Of a stretch of 47,302 nucleotides of DNA, positions 7,682 through 17,078 are shown one piece after another; position 1 is the stretch's first letter, and every line of letters starts with the position of its first letter. Both the position numbers and the translations under genes were made by a program. Below the pieces are notes generated by a model. That model did no database searches and had not been told where the DNA came from. It saw only the letters and a program-made list of their open reading frames with translations. The stretch is taken from NCBI GenBank assembly GCA_013002175.1, contig JABDKP010000182.1:1-47302 (forward strand), given 5' to 3'. Origin of the DNA: Ilumatobacter sp. GTDB lineage: Bacteria > Actinomycetota > Acidimicrobiia > Acidimicrobiales > Ilumatobacteraceae.

Positions 7682-9856
7682 TCACCTGATGAGCAGCATC
7701 TCGCGGTACTTCGGGAGCGGCCAGTACTCGTCCGATACTTCGGCTTCGAGGGCGTCGGCGTGTGTGCGAACCCTGTCCATCAGCTCGCGTAGCGTGCCGG
7801 CGCAGTACTGCATGTGCTCCTCGATCGTGGCGAACTCGCCGACGCTCAACGCCGATTCGAGTTCGCGCACTGCGGCGATCAGCGAGTTCGCCTCCTCGGC
7901 GACCATTTTCACCGGCGACGTCTCCAACTCGACACCGACCGACGCCGCGCCGCTGATCGTGCCGACGAGGTCGGACACGTACGACATCGCCGCCGGATAC
8001 AGCACGGTCTTGGCGAGTTCCGCCGTCGTCTTGGCCTCGACGCCGATCGACAGGATGTACTGCTCGGAGTACACCTCGTAGCGGCTCTCGAGTTCGACGG
8101 GTGACAGCACGCCGGTCCGCTCGAACAGTGCGACGACATCGTCGTCGATCAACGCCGGCAGCGCGTCGGCAGTCGTCGGGATGTCACGCAGGCCACGCTC
8201 CTCGACCGCCGCCTCGTGCCAGTCGGACGAGTAGCCGTCGCCGCCGAAGATCACGTCACCGTGCAGCTCCATCAGCTCCTTGAGCACGGCGGCGACCCCC
8301 TCCGCCTCGCTCTTGCCGGCCTCGAACTCGACCTCGAGCTTGTCGGCGATCCAGTCGAGCGAGTCGGCGAGCATCGTGTTCATCGCGACGAGTGGCCCGG
8401 AGATCGACTGCGACGAGCCGACCGCGCGGAACTCGAACCGGTTGCCCGTGAACGCGAACGGCGAGGTGCGGTTGCGGTCGCCCGGGTCGCGGGTGAACGG
8501 CAGGATCTGCGCGAGACCGAGGTCCATCACGCCACCCCCGTTGGACTCCGCAGTGTTGCCTTCCTTGATGTCGTTGAACACGGCTTCGAGCTGGTCGCCC
8601 AGGTACAGCGAGAGGATGGCCGGCGGCGCTTCGTTGGCACCGAGACGGTGATCGTTGCCGACCGATGCGATCACGGCTCGCAGCAGCGGGCCGTAGAGGT
8701 GCACGCCACGAATGACTGCGCCGCAGAACAGCAGGAAGTTGAGATTTGCGTGCGGTGTCCTGCCGGGGTCGAGCAGGTTGCCCTGGGTGGCGTTGCCGAC
8801 CGACCAATTGACGTGCTTGCCCGATCCGTTGAGCCCGGCGAACGGTTTTTCGTGCAGCAGGCAGACGAAGCCGTGGTCCTTGGCCGTCGATTTCATCAGC
8901 GTCATCATCATCTGCTGGTGATCCGCCGCCACGTTGGCCGCTTCGAACTGGGGGGCGATCTCGAACTGGCCGGGGGCGACTTCGTTGTGGTGCGTCTTCG
9001 CCGGGATGCCGAGCCGGAACAGCTTGTCCTCGAAGTCCTGCATGAACACCTGGACGCGTTCGGGAATCGCCCCGAAGTAGTGATCGTCGAACTCCTGACC
9101 CTTCGGTGACGGTGCGCCGAAGAGCGTGCGACCGGTCAGCAACAGATCCGGCCGGGCGTTCGCGAAATGAGCGTCGACCAGGAAGTACTCCTGCTCCGGC
9201 CCACAGCTCGCGCGCAATGTCTCGATCTCGGTCTCGCCCATCAGCTTCAACACCCGCTGCGCGGCGCGGTCCATCGCGTCGCTGGAACGCAGGAGCGGGA
9301 TCTTCTTGTCGAGCGACTCGCCCGTCCAGGACAGGAAGACGCTCGGAATCATCAACGTCGCGCCGTTGGCGGTGCGCAGCACGTACGCCGGGCTGGTCGG
9401 GTCCCACGCGGTGTACCCCCGTGCGGCGTCGGTCATTCGGAGGCTGCCGTTCGGGAACGACGAGCCGTCGGGTTCACCCTTGATCAGCAGGCTGCCGGTG
9501 AACTCGGTGATCGCCCGGCCGTCGGGGTTCGTGACGATGAACCCGTCGTGCTTCTCCGCGGTGACATTGGTCATCGGGAAGAAGATGTGGGAGAAGAATT
9601 TCACGCCTTTCGCCAGCGCCCAGTCCTTCATCGCCGCGGCGACCACATCGGCGATCGCCGGGTCGAGCGGCGCGCCGGTCTGCACCGTCGTCTTCATCTC
9701 CTTGAACGCATGCTTGGAGAGGCACTCCTCCATCGTCGCCAGGTTGAACACATCCGATGCCCAGATCTCGCTCAGCGGACCGCCGGTGGCGGTCGCGGTC
9801 GTCGCTCGACCGATCACATCGCTGATCGCCTGTCGGCGGACTGGGTTGGCACTCAC
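7682..9856 (-). CDS. glnN: Glutamine synthetase type III
   Basis: This enzyme makes glutamine from glutamate, ammonia and ATP. The track ORF starts at 9931, but a GTG at 9856 follows AAGGAGC and gives 724 residues, the usual size of GSIII (about 700-730) rather than GSI/II. Family signatures are visible: an N-terminal region with WASDVFN, the ATP-site block GLNGSGKHVNWSVG and NRTSPFAFTGNRFEFR. It stands alone, without glnB/amtB or an adenylyltransferase in view. GSIII occurs in cyanobacteria, Bacteroidota and scattered actinobacteria. Confidence 0.95.
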   Translation of the reverse strand: MSANPVRRQAISDVIGRATTATATGGPLSEIWASDVFNLATMEECLSKHAFKEMKTTVQTGAPLDPAIADVVAAAMKDWALAKGVKFFSHIFFPMTNVTAEKHDGFIVTNPDGRAITEFTGSLLIKGEPDGSSFPNGSLRMTDAARGYTAWDPTSPAYVLRTANGATLMIPSVFLSWTGESLDKKIPLLRSSDAMDRAAQRVLKLMGETEIETLRASCGPEQEYFLVDAHFANARPDLLLTGRTLFGAPSPKGQEFDDHYFGAIPERVQVFMQDFEDKLFRLGIPAKTHHNEVAPGQFEIAPQFEAANVAADHQQMMMTLMKSTAKDHGFVCLLHEKPFAGLNGSGKHVNWSVGNATQGNLLDPGRTPHANLNFLLFCGAVIRGVHLYGPLLRAVIASVGNDHRLGANEAPPAILSLYLGDQLEAVFNDIKEGNTAESNGGGVMDLGLAQILPFTRDPGDRNRTSPFAFTGNRFEFRAVGSSQSISGPLVAMNTMLADSLDWIADKLEVEFEAGKSEAEGVAAVLKELMELHGDVIFGGDGYSSDWHEAAVEERGLRDIPTTADALPALIDDDVVALFERTGVLSPVELESRYEVYSEQYILSIGVEAKTTAELAKTVLYPAAMSYVSDLVGTISGAASVGVELETSPVKMVAEEANSLIAAVRELESALSVGEFATIEEHMQYCAGTLRELMDRVRTHADALEAEVSDEYWPLPKYREMLLIR

Positions 9857-10036
9857 GGTTGCTCCTTGGTGTCGGCGGGCCCCGATGGTTCGGGGGAGGG
9901 ATGGTCGCGGGAAGGCACCTGAAACTGACACGTACCCAGATCAGCCCGTGGCGAATCCTCGACGCCCAGCGGTCCGTGCGTGCGCACGTGAGCGCCGCCG
10001 GGTTTGGGTGAGCTCCCATGCGTGCACCCTCGCAGC

Positions 10037-11227
10037 ATGGGCGCACGCGTCGGCACGGACATCCTGCAGCGCGGGATGGCGCGCCTCGGGCACATGCTCG
10101 GTCGGGCGCGTTGGCCGACACGACGCGACGACCTCGTGCGCCGATTCGAAGCGTGGCGCTGGCCCGCATTCCAGATGACCGTTGCCGCCGCGCTCGCGTA
10201 TCTCGCCGCCACCGTGGTCGCCGAGCAATCTGCGAGCTATGCGCCGATCACGGCCGTCGCGGCCATCGGCTTCGGCCGCGAGCGACGGATCGAGCGGGGC
10301 GGGCTGCTGATCGCCGGGCTCGCCGTCGGCGTCGTGGTCGCAGAGGCGACGTCGGCCTGGCTGGGGAGCGTGTGGTGGCAGGTCGGCCTGGTCCTCGGGA
10401 TCAGCGCGTTGATCGCCGGCGTCGTGCTCGACGCCGAACTCGCCGTCGCGTATGCGGCGATCAACGCGGCGGTGCTGATCGCGGTGCCCGGTTCGGAGGG
10501 GTGGGTGCCCGAACGGGCGATCGCGGCCGCCGTCGGCGTCCTCGTGGCCGTCGCCGTCGTGCTGCTGCTGATGCCGCCGTCGCCCCACCGTCAACTGCGG
10601 GTCGGGTTGCGCCGGCTCGGCTCGGCTGCCGCCGACGCCGCGCAGGCTGCCGTGGCCGCGCTCGAGGAGCAGTTCGACCGTGAGAAGTCGGCGGCCCAGG
10701 GCGACGACCGGGCCACGATCGCGGCCGCGCGCCGGCTCGACGACGAGATCGAACGGAACCACTCCGCAGCCGATCATGCACGTCAGATCGGGCGTTGGTC
10801 ACCGATCCGCCGGCTGCGACCGGGCGACGGCACGTACCTGCGTGATCTCGCCCACGATGTCCGGCCGGCGCTGCGGACGATGTCGACGATCGTCCGGTTG
10901 AGCGACCGGATGCTGCTCCACGGGGTCGCCGCGGCTGACCGCACGATCGGGGCGATCGAGGCGGTCGGCGAGATCACCGACGAGACGGTGCGCCAGCTCG
11001 TCGAGCAGCGCGATCTCGACCGGGAGACCCGGCACCGTCTGGAGACCGCGGTCGAACGCCTCGACGGGATGCCGCTCGAACACGCCTCGGAGATCGCAGT
11101 GCACGAGGAGCTGCGTGGCATGTTGCACGACCTCCACCAGGTGGTGGCCCGGCACGGCCAGGCCGACCTCGGCGAGTCCGATCACTTCGGCACCGAACGT
11201 GACGGCATCCGCCTCGGCCCGACGTGA
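10037..11227 (+). CDS. FUSC-like/aromatic-acid-exporter-type membrane protein
   Basis: About 396 residues from the ATG at 10037; a TTG at 10004 is the track start and the ribosome site is poor for both. The N-terminal half has six closely packed hydrophobic segments, starting at WPAFQMTVAAALAYLAATVV, with the short loop SYAPITAVAAIGFGRERRIERG typical of FUSC/ArAE proteins. The C-terminal half is a soluble helical, coiled-coil-like domain with many Arg and Glu. Transport of an organic anion is a family-based guess. It is divergent from glnN. Confidence 0.75.
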   Translation: MGARVGTDILQRGMARLGHMLGRARWPTRRDDLVRRFEAWRWPAFQMTVAAALAYLAATVVAEQSASYAPITAVAAIGFGRERRIERGGLLIAGLAVGVVVAEATSAWLGSVWWQVGLVLGISALIAGVVLDAELAVAYAAINAAVLIAVPGSEGWVPERAIAAAVGVLVAVAVVLLLMPPSPHRQLRVGLRRLGSAAADAAQAAVAALEEQFDREKSAAQGDDRATIAAARRLDDEIERNHSAADHARQIGRWSPIRRLRPGDGTYLRDLAHDVRPALRTMSTIVRLSDRMLLHGVAAADRTIGAIEAVGEITDETVRQLVEQRDLDRETRHRLETAVERLDGMPLEHASEIAVHEELRGMLHDLHQVVARHGQADLGESDHFGTERDGIRLGPT

Positions 11228-11305
11228 CACCCGATGTGAGGCCCGGCGCGGGTACGGCTCGCTCAGGACGGTGTGAGGTGGAACGTCCGGGCTGTGCTCC
11301 GGTCA

Positions 11306-11371
11306 CAGTCGTCGCCGTGCCTGGCACCATTGCGACTCCAGTCGTCGCCGTGCCCGGCACGACTGCGACTC
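11306..11371. repeat. Two adjacent 33-bp palindromic elements
   Basis: Two directly adjacent 33-bp units (11306-11338 and 11339-11371) each begin CAGTCGTCGCCGTGCC and end in a version of GGCAC...GCGACTC. Each unit is itself an imperfect inverted repeat around GTGCC-N-GGCAC; the second unit pairs at 12 of 15 arm positions. They share length and core with the perfect palindromes at 16884 and 26801. They lie in the 225-bp spacer after the FUSC-like gene and before the K+ channel gene. Confidence 0.75.
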
Positions 11372-11452
11372 GGCCGGCGGCAGGTCTCCGCGTCCCGACG
11401 CCCTCGCCGGCTGTGACAACATCGGTGCGGTGAGAACGGTTGGGGTCCCGCC

Positions 11453-13246
11453 ATGTTGAAGTCGCTCGGCGCGACCATGGCCCAGGTCACGCAGCGGCTG
11501 CGCGCCGGCGAGACGACGCCGGAGCCTGGGCGGTACGACCGAGCGCAGCACCTCGCCCACCGTGCCGAGCGACGGCGCCAGCTGAAGACGATTGCGGTCC
11601 TTGCCGTCCTGTTCGTCGCGATGGTCGGCACGTTCAGCTTCGCGTTCCACGAGCTGATGGATCGCGAGGGCCGCTCGTTCTCGTGGCCGACGAGCGTCTA
11701 CTGGACGCTGACCACGATGACGACGCTCGGCTTCGGTGACATCACCTTCGAGTCCGACGCCGGCCGCATCTTCTCGGTGATCGTGCTGCTCTCGGGGTCG
11801 GCGTTCCTGCTCGTGATGCTTCCGTTCGTGTTCATCCAGTTCGTCTTCATCCCCTGGATGAACGATCGCGAGCGGCGGCGCGCGCCCCGGTCAGTGCCGA
11901 GCTCGGTCGCCGGCCATGTCATCCTCACCTCGCTCGGCTCGATCGAAGAGGCCCTGCTCGATCGAGCCGAACAGGCCGGCGTGCCCTACGTCGTCATCGT
12001 CGAGGACGTGGACGACGCCGGACGACTGCACGACGAGGGACGAACGGTGATGCTCGGTGAGCTCGACGACCCGCGCACCTATCACAACGCGCGGGTCGGG
12101 CAGGCCGCGATGGTGGTGGCCACCCAGAACGACCAGACCAACACCAACATCGCATTCACCGTCCGCGAGGTCGCGCCGCAGATCGAGATCGTCGCCAGCG
12201 CCAACTCGCCGGCATCGGTCGACATCTTGGAGATCGCCGGAGCCGACCACGTCGTGCAGCTCGGTGAGATCCTCGGTGAGGCGATGGCGGCCCGCACGCT
12301 CGGACTCGGAGGGAGGAGCCACAAGATCGGCAGCTTCGCCGGTCTGCAGATCGCGGAGGCCGGCGCGGTCGGCACCGACCTGGTCGATCGCACGCTCGCC
12401 GAGTCACGGTTGAGGGATCGGTTCGGGGTGGGGCTGATCGGGGTGTGGGATCGCGGCGACTTCGCGATCGCCACCGCCGACACGGTGCTGCGCGACTCGT
12501 CGATGTTGCTGCTCGCCGCGACGACCGAGCAGCTCGCCGCGTTCGATCACGCGTACGCCACCGACTCGCCGACCGCGAAGAACGCGGTGATCGTCGGTGG
12601 TGGCCGAGTCGGCCGAGCCGTCGGGCGCGCCTTCGCCGCCGAGGGCATCGAGTTCGCGATCGTCGAGCAGTTGGCCGAGCGGCAGCGGGAGGGCGTGCGA
12701 TACGTGATCGGCGACGCCGCTGACCGTCCGGTGCTCGAGGAGGCCGGAATCAGTGACGCCGGCGCGATCCTGATCACGACCCACGACGACAACGTCAACG
12801 TCTACCTGACCCGTTACTGCCGCGGGCTGCGACCGGATGCGCGGATCGTGTCCCGGTCGAGGCTGGACCGCAACGTGTCGACGCTGTACCGAGCCGGCGC
12901 CGACGCCGTGCTGTCGTACGCCGGCACCGGGTCGGCGGCGATCTGGAACCACTTCCGTGGCGACGAGACGTTGCTCGTCGCGCACGGGCTCAACCTGTTC
13001 CGTACGCCGATCCCCCGCGAGCTCGCCGGGACGACGTTGGCCGATGCGCACGTCTACCGGCGCACGCAGTGCAACGTCGTGGCGGTCGAGGCCGGTGGCG
13101 TGATCCGCGGAAACCCCGACCCCCAGCTTCCGCTGCCGCCCGACGGCGAACTCGTGATGGTCGCAACCGACGTCGCCGAGGCCCGGTTCTCCGAGGTCTT
13201 CCCGCACGCCCGGCAACGACCGCTGTTCGATCGCGTCCGGCGCTGA
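11453..13246 (+). CDS. Potassium channel with two RCK/TrkA domains
   Basis: A 597-residue protein. Residues about 43-63 and 100-125 are membrane helices flanking the pore loop YWTLTTMTTLGFGDITF, in which TLGFGD is a K+ selectivity filter. Two cytoplasmic RCK (TrkA-N/TrkA-C) modules follow. The first has a degenerate nucleotide loop (VILTSLGSIEEALL), while the second keeps GGGRVGRAVG followed by an acidic strand end. So the second domain probably binds the regulatory nucleotide. It should be a ligand-gated K+ channel of the 2TM class, relevant to osmotic control. Confidence 0.9.
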   Translation: MLKSLGATMAQVTQRLRAGETTPEPGRYDRAQHLAHRAERRRQLKTIAVLAVLFVAMVGTFSFAFHELMDREGRSFSWPTSVYWTLTTMTTLGFGDITFESDAGRIFSVIVLLSGSAFLLVMLPFVFIQFVFIPWMNDRERRRAPRSVPSSVAGHVILTSLGSIEEALLDRAEQAGVPYVVIVEDVDDAGRLHDEGRTVMLGELDDPRTYHNARVGQAAMVVATQNDQTNTNIAFTVREVAPQIEIVASANSPASVDILEIAGADHVVQLGEILGEAMAARTLGLGGRSHKIGSFAGLQIAEAGAVGTDLVDRTLAESRLRDRFGVGLIGVWDRGDFAIATADTVLRDSSMLLLAATTEQLAAFDHAYATDSPTAKNAVIVGGGRVGRAVGRAFAAEGIEFAIVEQLAERQREGVRYVIGDAADRPVLEEAGISDAGAILITTHDDNVNVYLTRYCRGLRPDARIVSRSRLDRNVSTLYRAGADAVLSYAGTGSAAIWNHFRGDETLLVAHGLNLFRTPIPRELAGTTLADAHVYRRTQCNVVAVEAGGVIRGNPDPQLPLPPDGELVMVATDVAEARFSEVFPHARQRPLFDRVRR

Positions 13247-13334
13247 CGGCCGGCACAACTGCGACTGAGGCGTCGGCGGACGGCGTGTCCTAGGATCGAT
13301 CGTCCGCGCCCGTTCTACGACGAATGAGATCCCG
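13247..13334. other. Spacer with half of a 33-bp element and a possible promoter
   Basis: GGCACAACTGCGACT at about 13255-13269 matches the right arm of the 33-bp palindromes, but the left arm is absent, suggesting a decayed copy. TAGGAT near 13291 could be a -10 element for the following UspA gene. Confidence 0.35.
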
Positions 13335-13841
13335 ATGCATGTGATGGTGGCAACCGACGGCACGCTCGACGCGACGAAGGCGGCCGACTTTGCGGCCCGG
13401 CTGGCGGGCGAGACCGGTCGCGTCACCGTGTACTCCGTCGTCGAAGTCCCGCGTCAGCTGCTCAACGACCTGCGCAGTGCCGCCGCGCCCCCGACCGACA
13501 AGGCAGGTGGCGACGTCCAGTACCGGCGGACCCAGGCCGACGACGCACCAGCGGGGAGCTGGGTCGGCGATGACGCGTTCGTCGGCAACTACGTGAAGCG
13601 GATCGTTGCAACCCGCACCGCGTCGCTCGTCGAGGCACTCGAGGCCGCCGGCGTGGACGTCGAGGTCGTCGGCGCCGAGGGCGAGAGCGCGTCGCGTTCC
13701 GTGCTCGAAGCGGCGCGGACGCACACGCCGGATGTGTTGTGCGTGGGGACGCACGGCGTCGGGCGCTTCGAGGAGTTGCTCGGATCGCTCTCGACGAAGA
13801 TCGCACGGATCGCTCCGTGCCCGGTGCTGCTCATCCGCTGA
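13335..13841 (+). CDS. Universal stress protein (UspA family)
   Basis: A 168-residue cytoplasmic protein with one Usp domain. It begins with the strand MHVMVATDGTLDATKAADFAARLA and ends with the ATP-binding signature GTHGVGRFEELLGSLSTKIARIAPCPVLLIR. ATP binding is therefore likely. The last 11 bp overlap the end of the convergent MFS gene. Its position next to the K+ channel resembles arrangements in which Usp proteins modulate ion transport, but that link is inference. Confidence 0.9.
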   Translation: MHVMVATDGTLDATKAADFAARLAGETGRVTVYSVVEVPRQLLNDLRSAAAPPTDKAGGDVQYRRTQADDAPAGSWVGDDAFVGNYVKRIVATRTASLVEALEAAGVDVEVVGAEGESASRSVLEAARTHTPDVLCVGTHGVGRFEELLGSLSTKIARIAPCPVLLIR

Positions 13842-15318
13842 GCGTCGGCGATGCCACCGCGTCGCGGGTCTGGCGCCACAGCACCGTTGCCGACGCCACA
13901 CACAGCACCGCGACCACACCGCTGAACACGACCACCCAGGTCAGTCCGCCGCCGATCGCATCCAGCGTGGACTGGGAGACGATCGTGCCCTCGCCCTGGA
14001 GTACCTCGCGGACCGTCTCGACGTTGCCGGTCCGGTTGCCGACCACCAACAGCAGGATTGCGCCACCGACGGCCACGCCGTACGTGATGCCGATCGTGCG
14101 GATGAACTGGTGCGCGCTGTTGACCCGGCCCATCTCGCTGTCGCTTGCACTGGCTTGCAGGAAGGTGAGTCCGGCGGTCGAGACGAATCCGATCGACACG
14201 CCGACGAAGAAGAACGAGCCGAACACCAGCGGGATCGGCCACGTGAACGCGATGCCGCAGCCGGCGAGCGCCAGCGCGGGGATCATCACGCACGAGCCGA
14301 GCAGGATCGCGTCCGCTTCACGCCACCGTTCGAGCAGACGGCTGACGGCGAACGCCGCTGACGACCAGCCGACGGTGAGGAACAGCACCGAGAACGCGGA
14401 GAACGCCTCGGAGCGCCCGCGCGTGGTGCGCATGTAGAGCGGGAGGTAGTTGTCGGCCGCAAGACCGGCGATCAGCACCAGGCCGGCCGTGACGTGGATC
14501 CGGTTCAGCGGGAAGCGGGTGATGTGCTGCCGCGAGACCAGCGGTACCGCAGTGCGTCCGGCGTGCGTCCAGTACGCCCCGGCGAGTGCCACTGCCGCGG
14601 CTGCTGCGACGGCGGCGAGCCACCAACGGACACCGATTTGCGAGACCGCGAGCAGCGACGCCGCGACGAGTGCGCTCACCAGCGCGATGCCGCGCGCGTC
14701 CATCACGACCCGCTGCGGTCGCTCGCGGGTGCTCGGCAGCGTGCGCCAGCCGGCGACGATCGCGAGTGCCGTGATCGGCAGCTGGACGATGAAGATCATC
14801 CGCCATCCGGCGACTGCGAGGAGTCCCGCGGTCAGGACGGGGCCGCCGAACCCCAACGTCCCCCACACCATCGAGTTGGCGGCGAACGCCCGCGCCCGGA
14901 GCCGGGGCGGATAGGCGAGCCCGACGGCGGTCAGGGCCACGGAGATCACGAGCCCGCCACCGATGCCCTGCAACGCCCGCGCCGCGACGAGCACCGGCAT
15001 CGTCGGCGAGGCAGCCGCGGCGGCACTGGCGAGCAGGAACCACAGTCCGGTCGCGCGGAACGTCCTCCTGACACCGATCGCGTCGATGATCGGACCGGCG
15101 GTGATCCCTGCGATCGCGGACATCGCGAGGAACGCGGTGACGACCCACGGCAGCAGTGCGACGTCGCCGAGGTCATCGGCGATCGATGGCAGCGCCGCGA
15201 TGAGTGCAAGGCCGTCGTAGGCGACGATCGCGACGATCGTCAGGTTGGCCAGCGTCACCGGCAGGTACTCGGCCGACCAGATCCCGCCTGACGCATCCCC
15301 TTCGCCATCCGATTCCAC
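13831..15318 (-). CDS. MFS multidrug-type transporter (DHA2/EmrB-like)
   Basis: A 495-residue GTG-started protein with about 14 hydrophobic segments. The first-helix region ANLTIVAIVAYDGLALIAALPSIADDLG and the segment ALQGIGGGLVISVALTAVGLAYPPRLRARAFAANSMVWG correspond to the DHA2 drug:H+ antiporter pattern. The substrate is unknown. It follows the ParB-like gene on the same strand with 61 bp between them. Its 3' end overlaps the UspA gene tail to tail, so no terminator fits between them. Confidence 0.85.
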   Translation of the reverse strand: MESDGEGDASGGIWSAEYLPVTLANLTIVAIVAYDGLALIAALPSIADDLGDVALLPWVVTAFLAMSAIAGITAGPIIDAIGVRRTFRATGLWFLLASAAAAASPTMPVLVAARALQGIGGGLVISVALTAVGLAYPPRLRARAFAANSMVWGTLGFGGPVLTAGLLAVAGWRMIFIVQLPITALAIVAGWRTLPSTRERPQRVVMDARGIALVSALVAASLLAVSQIGVRWWLAAVAAAAAVALAGAYWTHAGRTAVPLVSRQHITRFPLNRIHVTAGLVLIAGLAADNYLPLYMRTTRGRSEAFSAFSVLFLTVGWSSAAFAVSRLLERWREADAILLGSCVMIPALALAGCGIAFTWPIPLVFGSFFFVGVSIGFVSTAGLTFLQASASDSEMGRVNSAHQFIRTIGITYGVAVGGAILLLVVGNRTGNVETVREVLQGEGTIVSQSTLDAIGGGLTWVVVFSGVVAVLCVASATVLWRQTRDAVASPTLSG

Positions 15319-15379
15319 CCACGCACGCTACTGCTCGATGCAGCTTGCTTCCAGGGGTTCCCGGCGCGTCGACTCGGTG

Positions 15380-15832
15380 TCAGCGGGCGAACTCGGCTTC
15401 GAACTTCTCCCGGTCGAGCGCCTGCTCGAAGCCGATGACGGACCAGTAGCCGTCGTGCCCGGCGCGGCGCAGGCCCTCGGTGCGATGGTTGCCGTCCTCC
15501 ACGACGAGGTGGTCGTGCTGGAACGTGACGATCAGTGGCGGCGGTTCCCAGCCCTCCTCGATCGACTCCTCCATGCCCTCGACGGTCTCGAGGTCGTCGT
15601 CGCCGAGGCGTTCCAGGGTCGGCTGGTCGGGCGGGCCGGCGAGCCGATGGAGGTCGTCGAACGGCAGGCGGACCGGCCCCGTCCACTCGGTGACCTCCTC
15701 GCGCAGTTGCTTTCCGAGCGCTGCATTGTCGCTGCCGGGGCTTTCGAGGAAGGCGGCGACCCAGGCGGCCAGTTCGTCGCGGTCGGCGGCCGCTTGGGCG
15801 CCGTCGACGGAGAAGTCGTGATCATCGGACAT
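15380..15832 (-). CDS. Stand-alone ParB-like nuclease-fold protein
   Basis: A 150-residue protein whose C-terminal half, PPLIVTFQHDHLVVEDGNHRTEGLRRAG (about 97-126), is the ParB/Srx nucleotide-binding core with the GNHR version of the box. No helix-turn-helix DNA-binding part follows, so it is not a partition ParB. The N-terminal half is acidic. Stand-alone members of this fold can bind nucleotides or act as kinases, but the role here is unknown. It lies between the phosphatase gene (53 bp upstream) and the MFS gene on the same strand, so it may be in an operon. Confidence 0.7.
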   Translation of the reverse strand: MSDDHDFSVDGAQAAADRDELAAWVAAFLESPGSDNAALGKQLREEVTEWTGPVRLPFDDLHRLAGPPDQPTLERLGDDDLETVEGMEESIEEGWEPPPLIVTFQHDHLVVEDGNHRTEGLRRAGHDGYWSVIGFEQALDREKFEAEFAR

Positions 15833-15885
15833 GGCGGTCGACGTACCCGAACGGAACGAGTCTCAACCCTCCGGATCGGGCCTGG

Positions 15886-16515
15886 TCACCCGTCGTCGTC
15901 GAGGTGCCGGGTGTCGTCGTAGCGCCGCAGCGTCCACTGATTCGTCGCCGGGTCGTGCTCCCACTCGGTGAGTCCGGTGTGCGTCGGCACCAGGCGGGCG
16001 CTGACCGCGCCGGTCGGGACCCCCAGCCGCACCCGCATCGACGCCGCGATCACGCCGGCATGGCACACCGCCATGACCGTCTGATCACGATGGTCGGCCG
16101 CGAGGCGGTCCATCGCGGAACGCACCCGGTCGTGGAATCCGTTCCAGCTGTCGCCGCCCGGCGCGAACACACGGTCGGGTTCGGCGGCCATGTCGAACGA
16201 TCCGAACCGGCTCGGGTACTCCGCCCAGTCGACGCCGTCCGCCTCACCGGTGTGCACTTCACACAGATCGCAATCCTGCGGTACGTCGTCGAACCCGAGT
16301 GCCGGGGCGATGATGCCGGCCGTTTCGATCGCACGCGGGATCAGGCTCGTCAGCAGCACGTCGACCGACAATCGCCTGGTCGACGCGAGGTGATCACGGA
16401 GGAGCGAGGCCTGCTCGCGGCCCCGGTCGGTCAACCCACTGCAACCGGTCGGGCCGCCGATCAGTCCGTTGAATCCGGCATGGGCAGCACCGTGGCGAAC
16501 GAAGATCAACCGCAT
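15886..16515 (-). CDS. Histidine phosphatase family protein
   Basis: The ATG at 16515 starts MRLIFVRHGAAHAG, where RHG carries the phospho-accepting His of the phosphoglycerate-mutase-like fold; the longer track ORF is out of keeping with the family. At 209 residues it has the usual size. The second His lies in VMAVCHAGVIAASM. The substrate could be a sugar phosphate or another small phosphoester. Likely cotranscribed with the ParB-like and MFS genes. Confidence 0.9.
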   Translation of the reverse strand: MRLIFVRHGAAHAGFNGLIGGPTGCSGLTDRGREQASLLRDHLASTRRLSVDVLLTSLIPRAIETAGIIAPALGFDDVPQDCDLCEVHTGEADGVDWAEYPSRFGSFDMAAEPDRVFAPGGDSWNGFHDRVRSAMDRLAADHRDQTVMAVCHAGVIAASMRVRLGVPTGAVSARLVPTHTGLTEWEHDPATNQWTLRRYDDTRHLDDDG

Positions 16516-16614
16516 CGTTTCCACGATACGACCGCGGACAATCGAGGCGGCGACCCGCAGGGAGGACGGGTACCGTCGTGCGCGCGTCGGCGCCACAGCG
16601 GCAATACTGACGGC

Positions 16615-16881
16615 ATGAGCAACGACGACAGTGCAGATCCGACGCCGGCCGAGCCCGCCGGCACGGACCCGGTCGGTGCGACGTCGTCCGACGAAGCGAC
16701 CGACGCCCAGCTCGATGCGTACGACCTCGACGGCGACGGCAAGATCTCGATCGTCGAAAACGAGCGGGCGCGGCTCGGCCTGGTCGATGCCCGTCTGGAG
16801 GAGATCGCCGAACAAGGCGGCGTGAAGGGCAAGCTCGCCGAAGCCGCCCACAAGGTCCTCGACGAGTTCGACAACGACTGA
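16615..16881 (+). CDS. Small acidic EF-hand protein
   Basis: Only the last 88 codons of the 15904-16881 ORF are credible; the rest is antisense to the phosphatase. The ATG at 16615 gives a protein with an acidic, low-complexity N-terminus. It then has one textbook EF-hand loop, DLDGDGKISIVE (37-48), with Asp at positions 1, 3 and 5, Gly at 6 and Glu at 12. A helical tail follows. No signal peptide is seen, so it is probably a cytoplasmic Ca2+-binding protein. A TACT-type -10 element six bases upstream of the ATG would make a leaderless transcript. Confidence 0.8.
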   Translation: MSNDDSADPTPAEPAGTDPVGATSSDEATDAQLDAYDLDGDGKISIVENERARLGLVDARLEEIAEQGGVKGKLAEAAHKVLDEFDND

Positions 16882-16883
16882 CC

Positions 16884-16916
16884 CCGACAAAGTTGTGCCA
16901 GGCACAACTTTGTCGG
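16884..16916. terminator. Perfect 33-bp palindrome, bidirectional terminator candidate
   Basis: Arms CCGACAAAGTTGTGCC and GGCACAACTTTGTCGG pair over 16 bp around one central A. It starts 3 bp after the stop of the EF-hand gene, in a convergent intergenic region. The same element, with a different outermost base pair pattern, occurs at 26801-26833. Confidence 0.8.
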
Positions 16917-16938
16917 CCCCTCGGACCGCACGGGGTCA

Positions 16939-16987
16939 GATTCGTCAACCCAGGTTGACACCGGCGTCGAGCCACATTGACGAATTG
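16939..16987. repeat. 49-bp inverted-repeat element, copy 1
   Basis: It begins GATTCGTCAACC and ends TTGACGAATTG, so its ends are inverted repeats (ATTCGTCAA/TTGACGAAT). An internal GTCAACC-CA-GGTTGAC palindrome is also present. The reverse complement of 29695-29743 aligns to it without gaps at about 34 of 49 positions (hand count). It sits between the convergent EF-hand and TetR genes. Confidence 0.65.
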
Positions 16988-17078
16988 CGGCGCCAACGTC
17001 CCCGGACCGCTGGTGCGACGCACGCTGCGTCGCCGGGCGACATCGCGATCGATGCCCGATTCGGGCGCCGCCGGACGC

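Noticed and set aside
16886-16905. Shared peptides MPGTTLS and CAWHNFV in several unrelated ORFs
   Set aside because: They are translations of the 33-bp palindrome in different frames, not shared protein motifs.
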